Source: Sphaerotilus microaerophilus (GTDB lineage: Bacteria > Pseudomonadota > Gammaproteobacteria > Burkholderiales > Burkholderiaceae_C). From it: a stretch of 64,000 nucleotides of DNA. The position numbers and the translations under genes are program-made. The stretch lies in NCBI RefSeq assembly GCF_023734135.1, contig NZ_AP025730.1, positions 4,154,001 through 4,218,000 of the forward strand, written 5' to 3'. Under the pieces are notes generated by a model. The model saw nothing but the letters and a program-made list of their open reading frames with translations. It was not told where the DNA came from and did no database searches. This document shows positions 60,152 through 64,000 of the stretch, one piece after another. How positions within the stretch are numbered: position 1 is the first letter of the stretch; the number at the start of each line of letters is the position of its first letter.

Positions 60152-61680
60152 CCGGCCGGCTGGCCGAGCCGGCGCTGCGCCGGGTGCTCGAGGGCCTGGA
60201 TGCAGGCCTCGGTGCAGGTCTCGATGCAGGCCCGGACACGCTGCCCTTCACCTGGGAAGTGCGCGAGATCGGCGTGCAGGTGGCCGCGCTGATGACGGCC
60301 GAGCTGATCCGCCGCCGCGTGAGCGCGCCGGTCCAGGCCGCCGCGCCGGTCACGCGCCTCATCGTGCCCGGGCGCTGCCAGGGCGACCTGGCGGCGCTGT
60401 CGGCCCACTACGGCATCCCAGTGGAGCGCGGGCCCGAGGAGCTCAAGGACCTGCCGGCCTACTTCCGCCGCGCCGCGCAGCCGGTGGACCTGAGCACCTA
60501 CCGCACGCAGATCTTTGCCGAGATCGTCGATGCGCCGCGGCTCACGGTGGCGCAGATCCTGGCGCGTGCGGCCGAACTCACCGCCGACGGCGCCGACGTG
60601 ATCGACCTGGGCAGCCTGCCGGACACGCCCTTCCCGCACTTGGCGGACAGCGTGCAGGCCCTCAAGGCGGCGGGCCACCGCGTCAGCGTCGACAGCCTGG
60701 TGGCCGAGGAGCTGCTGGCGGGCGCGCGCGCCGGTGCCGACTACCTGCTCAGCCTGCCGCCCGGGCTGCTGTGGATCGCCGACGAGCTGCCCGACGGCTG
60801 CACGCCGGTGCTGATCGGCCGCGAGCCGGGCGACGAGGCCGGGCTGCACGCCAGCATCCGTGAGCTGCAGCGGCGCGGCCAGCCCTTCCTGGCCGACCCC
60901 ATCCTGGACCCGCTGCCCTTCGGCCTGGCGCGCTCGATCGTGCGCTACCAGCGCCTGCGCGACGCCTTCCCGGACGCACCGATCCTGATGGGGGTGGGCA
61001 ACGTCACCGAGCTGACCGAGGCCGACACCAGCGGCGTCAACGCCCTGCTGCTGGGCTTGGCCGCCGAGCTGGACGTGGCCGCGATCCTCACCACCCAGGT
61101 CAGCGCCCACGCCCGCCGCGCGGTGCGCGAGGCCGACCTGGCCCGGCGGGTGATGCACGCCGCCGTGCAGCTGCAGACCCTGCCCAAGGGCCTGAGCGAC
61201 GGCCTGATGACGGTGCACGCCAAGCGGCCCTGGCCCGACTCGCCCGAGGAGATTGCCGCCACCGCCGCGCAGGTGCGCGACCCCAACTTCCGCATCCAGG
61301 TGGCCGCCGACGGCCTGCACGTCTACAACCGCGACGGCCTGCGCCACGCCACCGACCCCTTCACGCTCTGGCCGCAGCTGGGCCTGGGCGACGACGCCGG
61401 CCACGCCTTCTACATGGGCGTGGAGCTGGCCCGCGCCGAGATCGCCTGGCAGCTGGGCAAGCGCTACGTGCAGGACCAGCCGCTGGGCTGGGGCGTGGCC
61501 ACGTCAAGCCAGCCCGGCACCGCCGGCCGCTCCGACGCCGCTTGCGGCCCCCTGTCCGCCCCGCCGCCGGCGCCAACCACGCGCGTGCCGCGCCGGGCGG
61601 GCGCCGCACGCACGGCCAGCCGCCTCCAACCCACCCCGCCCCCGGCCACGGGAGGGCCGACCGATGACCGCCCCGAATGA
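60130..61680 (+). CDS. DUF6513 / dihydropteroate synthase-like protein
   Basis: A 516-residue protein, GTG start at 60130 (MDHLVFLTGRLAEPALRRVL). The N-terminal region is DUF6513 (RLIVPGRCQGDLAALSAHYG, RGPEELKDLPAYFRR). The rest is a DHPS-like TIM barrel: GADVIDLGSLPDTPFPHLAD, HRVSVDSLVAEELLAGARAG, FPDAPILMGVGNVTELTEAD. It is a standard H4MPT-cluster gene, thought to join pterin and arylamine parts. The final 55 residues are Pro/Ala-rich. A short AGLDAG repeat lies near residue 22. It overlaps the DUF447 gene by 17 bp. Confidence 0.9.
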   Translation: MDHLVFLTGRLAEPALRRVLEGLDAGLGAGLDAGPDTLPFTWEVREIGVQVAALMTAELIRRRVSAPVQAAAPVTRLIVPGRCQGDLAALSAHYGIPVERGPEELKDLPAYFRRAAQPVDLSTYRTQIFAEIVDAPRLTVAQILARAAELTADGADVIDLGSLPDTPFPHLADSVQALKAAGHRVSVDSLVAEELLAGARAGADYLLSLPPGLLWIADELPDGCTPVLIGREPGDEAGLHASIRELQRRGQPFLADPILDPLPFGLARSIVRYQRLRDAFPDAPILMGVGNVTELTEADTSGVNALLLGLAAELDVAAILTTQVSAHARRAVREADLARRVMHAAVQLQTLPKGLSDGLMTVHAKRPWPDSPEEIAATAAQVRDPNFRIQVAADGLHVYNRDGLRHATDPFTLWPQLGLGDDAGHAFYMGVELARAEIAWQLGKRYVQDQPLGWGVATSSQPGTAGRSDAACGPLSAPPPAPTTRVPRRAGAARTASRLQPTPPPATGGPTDDRPE

Positions 61681-62311
61681 CGTGATCTACGAAACCCTCG
61701 TCACCACCGAGTCCCCGGACGGGGTGCTGCACATCGCGCCGATGGGCGTGCGCTACCGCAGCGCCCAGCGCGGCAACCAGGCCGTCGACCAGGTGGTCGT
61801 GATGCCCTTCCGCCCCTCCACCACGCTGGACAACCTGCTCGCCACCCGCCGCGCGGTGCTGAACATCGTCACCGACACGCGCCTCTTCGCCGGCTGCGTC
61901 ACCGGCCGGCGCGAGTGGCCCAGCGTCGCCCTGGCGGGCGGGCGCGGGCGCCGCCTGTCTGTGGCGCTGCGCCACCTCGCGCTGGAACTCAGCGACGTCC
62001 AGGAGGACCCGCTCCGCCCGGTGCTGACGCTGGACGTCTGCGAGGACCTCACCCACGCGCCCTTCCCTGGCCTCAACCGGGCCCAGGCTGCGGTGATCGA
62101 GGGCGCGGTGCTGGTCAGCCGCCTGCACCTGCTGCCGCTGGCACGCATCGAGCAGGAGATGGCGATCGGCCAGACCGCCATCGACCGGACCGCCTCGGCC
62201 GCCGAGCACGAGGCATGGGGCTGGCTGTGCGAGGCGGTGGCCTACCACCGCGCGCACCAGAACGAGCCCCAGAACGACCATCAGAGCGATCGCCAGCAGG
62301 TGGCTGCATGA
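61664..62311 (+). CDS. DUF447-family protein of the H4MPT cluster
   Basis: A 215-residue protein starting MTAPNDVIYETLVTTESPDG. Core segments are HIAPMGVRYRS, VMPFRPSTTLDNLLATRRAV, LNIVTDTRLFAGCVTGRREW and HAPFPGLNRAQAAVIEGAVL, matching DUF447, a flavin-reductase-like split-barrel family restricted to methanogens and H4MPT-using bacteria. The reaction is unknown. The stop overlaps the mfnB-like ATG by 4 bp, so it is part of the same operon. Confidence 0.9.
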   Translation: MTAPNDVIYETLVTTESPDGVLHIAPMGVRYRSAQRGNQAVDQVVVMPFRPSTTLDNLLATRRAVLNIVTDTRLFAGCVTGRREWPSVALAGGRGRRLSVALRHLALELSDVQEDPLRPVLTLDVCEDLTHAPFPGLNRAQAAVIEGAVLVSRLHLLPLARIEQEMAIGQTAIDRTASAAEHEAWGWLCEAVAYHRAHQNEPQNDHQSDRQQVAA

Positions 62312-63054
62312 GGGTCACGACGCCCCCAGCGACATCGCCCCCCACCCTGCGCGCCCTGGTCAGCGTGCGCAACCTCGACGAAGCGCTGCAGGCAGCCCGT
62401 GCGGGCGTGGGCTTCATCGACCTGAAGGAGCCCTCGGACGGCGCGCTCGGCGGCCTGCCGGTGGCGGCGATCGGCCCGATCGTGCTGGCGCTGCGCCACG
62501 CTGCGCCCGCCACCCCCGTGAGCGCCACCATCGGCGACTGGCCGGCCGACGCGCTGGCGCTGATCGAGCGGCAGGTGGCCCGCGTGGCGGCGACGGGCGT
62601 GGACTTCGTCAAGGTCGGCATCGAGCCCGGCCCCGGCGCCGTGGCACTGGCCGAGGCGCTGGGCCGCCAGCGCCGCGCCGGCCTGCCGCTGGTGCCGGTG
62701 CTGATCGCCGACCGGGCCATCGACGATGCGCTGCTGGAGCGGGTGCTGGCCCAGGGCTTTGCCGCCGTGATGCTCGACACCGCCGACAAGCGCGGCGGCT
62801 CGCTGCTGCAGCGCCACGGCGACGCCCGGCTGGCCGAGGTGATCGCCCGCGTGCGCCAGGCCGGCAGCCTCATCGGCCTGGCCGGCGCCCTGCAGCTCGG
62901 CGACCTGCCGCGGCTGCGCCAGCTGGCGCCGGACTTTACCGGCTTCCGCTCGGCCGTCTGCGCCGGGGACCGCCGGCTCGGGCTGGATGCCGCCCGGCTG
63001 GCCGGGTTGCTCGGCGCGCTGTCTCAGCCCGCCACGCAAGCGGTGGCCGCCTGA
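62308..63054 (+). CDS. mfnB: (5-formylfuran-3-yl)methyl phosphate synthase-like (MfnB, DUF556, orf5-like)
   Basis: A 248-residue TIM-barrel protein: LRALVSVRNLDEALQAARAG, GFIDLKEPSDGALGGLPVAA, FVKVGIEPGPGAVALAEAL, AAVMLDTADKRGGSLLQRHG and FTGFRSAVCAGDRRLGLDAA. The Lys pair of KEPS and VKVG matches the MfnB active site. MfnB makes the furan precursor of methanofuran from two triose phosphates; here it would serve methylofuran. It is last in its operon and converges with the kinase gene 28 bp away. Confidence 0.9.
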   Translation: MRVTTPPATSPPTLRALVSVRNLDEALQAARAGVGFIDLKEPSDGALGGLPVAAIGPIVLALRHAAPATPVSATIGDWPADALALIERQVARVAATGVDFVKVGIEPGPGAVALAEALGRQRRAGLPLVPVLIADRAIDDALLERVLAQGFAAVMLDTADKRGGSLLQRHGDARLAEVIARVRQAGSLIGLAGALQLGDLPRLRQLAPDFTGFRSAVCAGDRRLGLDAARLAGLLGALSQPATQAVAA

Positions 63055-63082
63055 CGCGGCACTGCCGCAGTGGCAGCCAGAC

Positions 63083-63709
63083 TCAGCGCCCCGCGCCCGC
63101 CGCGGCCTGCGCCGGCAGCGCCGCACGCTCGCCCGTCAGCAGCAGGCTGCGCAGGACCTCGGTCTGGTCCACGCTGAGCAGGTCGATCGGCACGCCGGCC
63201 CGGCGGGCCAGGCGGGCGAAGGCGGCGTCCAGCACCTCGTCGGCCACCAGCTGCTCCAGCGAGCGCCGTGGGTCCACGGCGCAGGCCTTCACCATCACCA
63301 GCCGCTCGGCGTTCAGCCGCTGCGCCAGCGCCAGCGCCATGCTGTCGCCGGTGACGCTCCAGTTGGTGGTGGCGTCGGCCTGGTCACGCAGGCGCTCCAG
63401 CGGCATCCACAGCGCCACGCCACCGCGGCGCAGCACCGGGGCGATGTCCGCCTCGCGCGCCACCCGCTGCAGCTGCGGCGCCAGGCCGTGCAGCAGGTAG
63501 CCGTTCTGCACCATCGCCAACACCGCCATGTTGTGCGCTGCCAGATCGTCCACGGCCCAGCGGGCCTGCAGCGCACGCACCTCGTCGGCCAGTGTGCCGC
63601 CGCCACAGACCAGCGCGATGCGCCCGCCCCCCAGCTGCGTGAGCAGCGCCAGCCACTGCGGCAGCGCGGCGTCGCTGCACAGGCTCCCACCGAGCTTGAC
63701 CACCCACAT
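63083..63709 (-). CDS. mfnE: Amino-acid-kinase-fold protein (MfnE-like, orf7-like)
   Basis: A 208-residue kinase starting MWVVKLGGSLCSDAALPQWL, with the phosphate loop V-K-L-G-G-S. ALVCGGGTLADEV, NWSVTGDSMALALAQRL and VMVKACAVDPRRSLEQLVAD follow the family pattern. MfnE phosphorylates the aminomethyl-furan phosphate in methanofuran synthesis. Its ATG overlaps the stop of the hydantoinase-like gene, so the two are coupled, as in other H4MPT islands. Confidence 0.87.
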   Translation of the reverse strand: MWVVKLGGSLCSDAALPQWLALLTQLGGGRIALVCGGGTLADEVRALQARWAVDDLAAHNMAVLAMVQNGYLLHGLAPQLQRVAREADIAPVLRRGGVALWMPLERLRDQADATTNWSVTGDSMALALAQRLNAERLVMVKACAVDPRRSLEQLVADEVLDAAFARLARRAGVPIDLLSVDQTEVLRSLLLTGERAALPAQAAAGAGR

Positions 63710-64000
63710 CAGACGCGCTCCTTCTGGTTCTTCTTCTGCGCCTGGGCGAACAGCGCGGCCACCGCCACGCTGGGTGCACACAGCCTTGCCCCTCGCAAGA
63801 GCGCATCGTAGCGATCACCTCGGCCGATGGACGCCACATCTTGACCATAGTCAAGTTTAACCCCTTCGGCGGCACCGAACCGCTCCGGCAGGCGTTGCAG
63901 CAGGTCGGGCAGCAGGAAGGCCCCCGCCCCCGCCGCCACCACGGCGGCGCCGCGCAGGCCCAGCCGGTGGGCGTCCAGCACCCGGGCCAGCTCGGTGGCG
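63709..64000 (-). CDS. H4MPT-linked hydantoinase/oxoprolinase-like protein (orf9/MfnF-like), 5' part outside window
   Basis: Only the last 96 codons are present. They read ATELARVLDAHRLGLRGAAV, then AAGAGAFLLPDLLQRL, VKLDYGQDVASIGRGDRYDA and a terminal ALFAQAQKKNQKERV. Invariant G-A-G and the late K-x-x-x-G-x-x-V pattern fit the C-terminus of the hydantoinase/exopolyphosphatase-like Orf9 of H4MPT islands, a likely MfnF, which condenses the furan and tyramine parts. The gene continues beyond 64000. Confidence 0.82.
   Translation of the reverse strand, partial: ATELARVLDAHRLGLRGAAVVAAGAGAFLLPDLLQRLPERFGAAEGVKLDYGQDVASIGRGDRYDALLRGARLCAPSVAVAALFAQAQKKNQKERV

Noticed and set aside
1..64000. CRISPR array, tRNA or rRNA genes
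   Set aside because: No regularly spaced repeats with unique spacers and no tRNA- or rRNA-like conserved stretches were seen in reading both strands.

Overview
The window is chromosomal DNA of a high-GC betaproteobacterium. Bacterial H4MPT (tetrahydromethanopterin) C1 genes, a PQQ dehydrogenase with a Rieske partner, TctC, LysE and LeuCD-like genes, and GC-rich coding with ATGA overlaps all fit Burkholderiales near Leptothrix, Methylibium or Rubrivivax. The genus is a guess. GC-rich catabolic operons alternate with AT-richer patches of accessory genes and insertion sequences (IS).

1-9.2 kb: LysE-type (partial) and AEC transporters, then a minus-strand operon of APH-fold phosphotransferase, SDR, acyl-CoA dehydrogenase and ThDP enzyme. 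It diverges from an acyl-CoA ligase plus GntR regulator. The kinase/dehydrogenase/SDR/ligase set resembles 4-hydroxyacid (levulinate, ACAD10/11-type) catabolism. Two GAATTC-centred palindromes 42 bp apart lie in the divergent promoter.

9.2-15 kb: an accessory patch with a glycine-rich membrane miniprotein plus a YfjP-like GTPase, a serine dehydratase-like enzyme, a YjjJ/HipA-type kinase, a relic of a GntR regulator and a PD-(D/E)XK nuclease. 15-23 kb: EVE and VOC genes separated by an IS110 element, a WYL regulator, an AroE-like enzyme, VF530 and DTW proteins, IS3 and IS110 debris, and a 1158-bp IS that splits a small gene.

23-34.6 kb: AldA-like aldehyde dehydrogenase, PQQ alcohol dehydrogenase and Rieske protein diverge from a second, closely similar GntR regulator. 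The same palindrome pair with the same 42-bp spacing recurs here, so the two loci look like one regulon. Then come an HMG-CoA-lyase-like lyase, CaiB/BaiF transferase, TctC, LeuD/LeuC-like hydro-lyase and LysR: a likely C5-dicarboxylate (citramalate/mesaconate type) route.

34.6-51.5 kb: diguanylate cyclase, RES/Xre toxin-antitoxin pair, DUF3024 gene, and a NACHT NTPase separated by an IS630 element from a small membrane protein; then scoAB, a PAS-LuxR regulator, a DNA-binding-domain/kinase/TM/TPR fusion, a tandem Lcl-domain lipoprotein gene split by the second copy of the 1158-bp IS, and an RCC1-repeat protein.

51.6-64 kb: the H4MPT/methylofuran block: RFAP synthase, mtdB, ATP-grasp, mch, RimK-like ligase, CitG-like, fae; then folB, flavoprotein, DUF6513, DUF447, mfnB-like, mfnE-like and the hydantoinase-like orf9 running off the end. 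It supports formaldehyde oxidation or detoxification. The fhc genes are not in the window.
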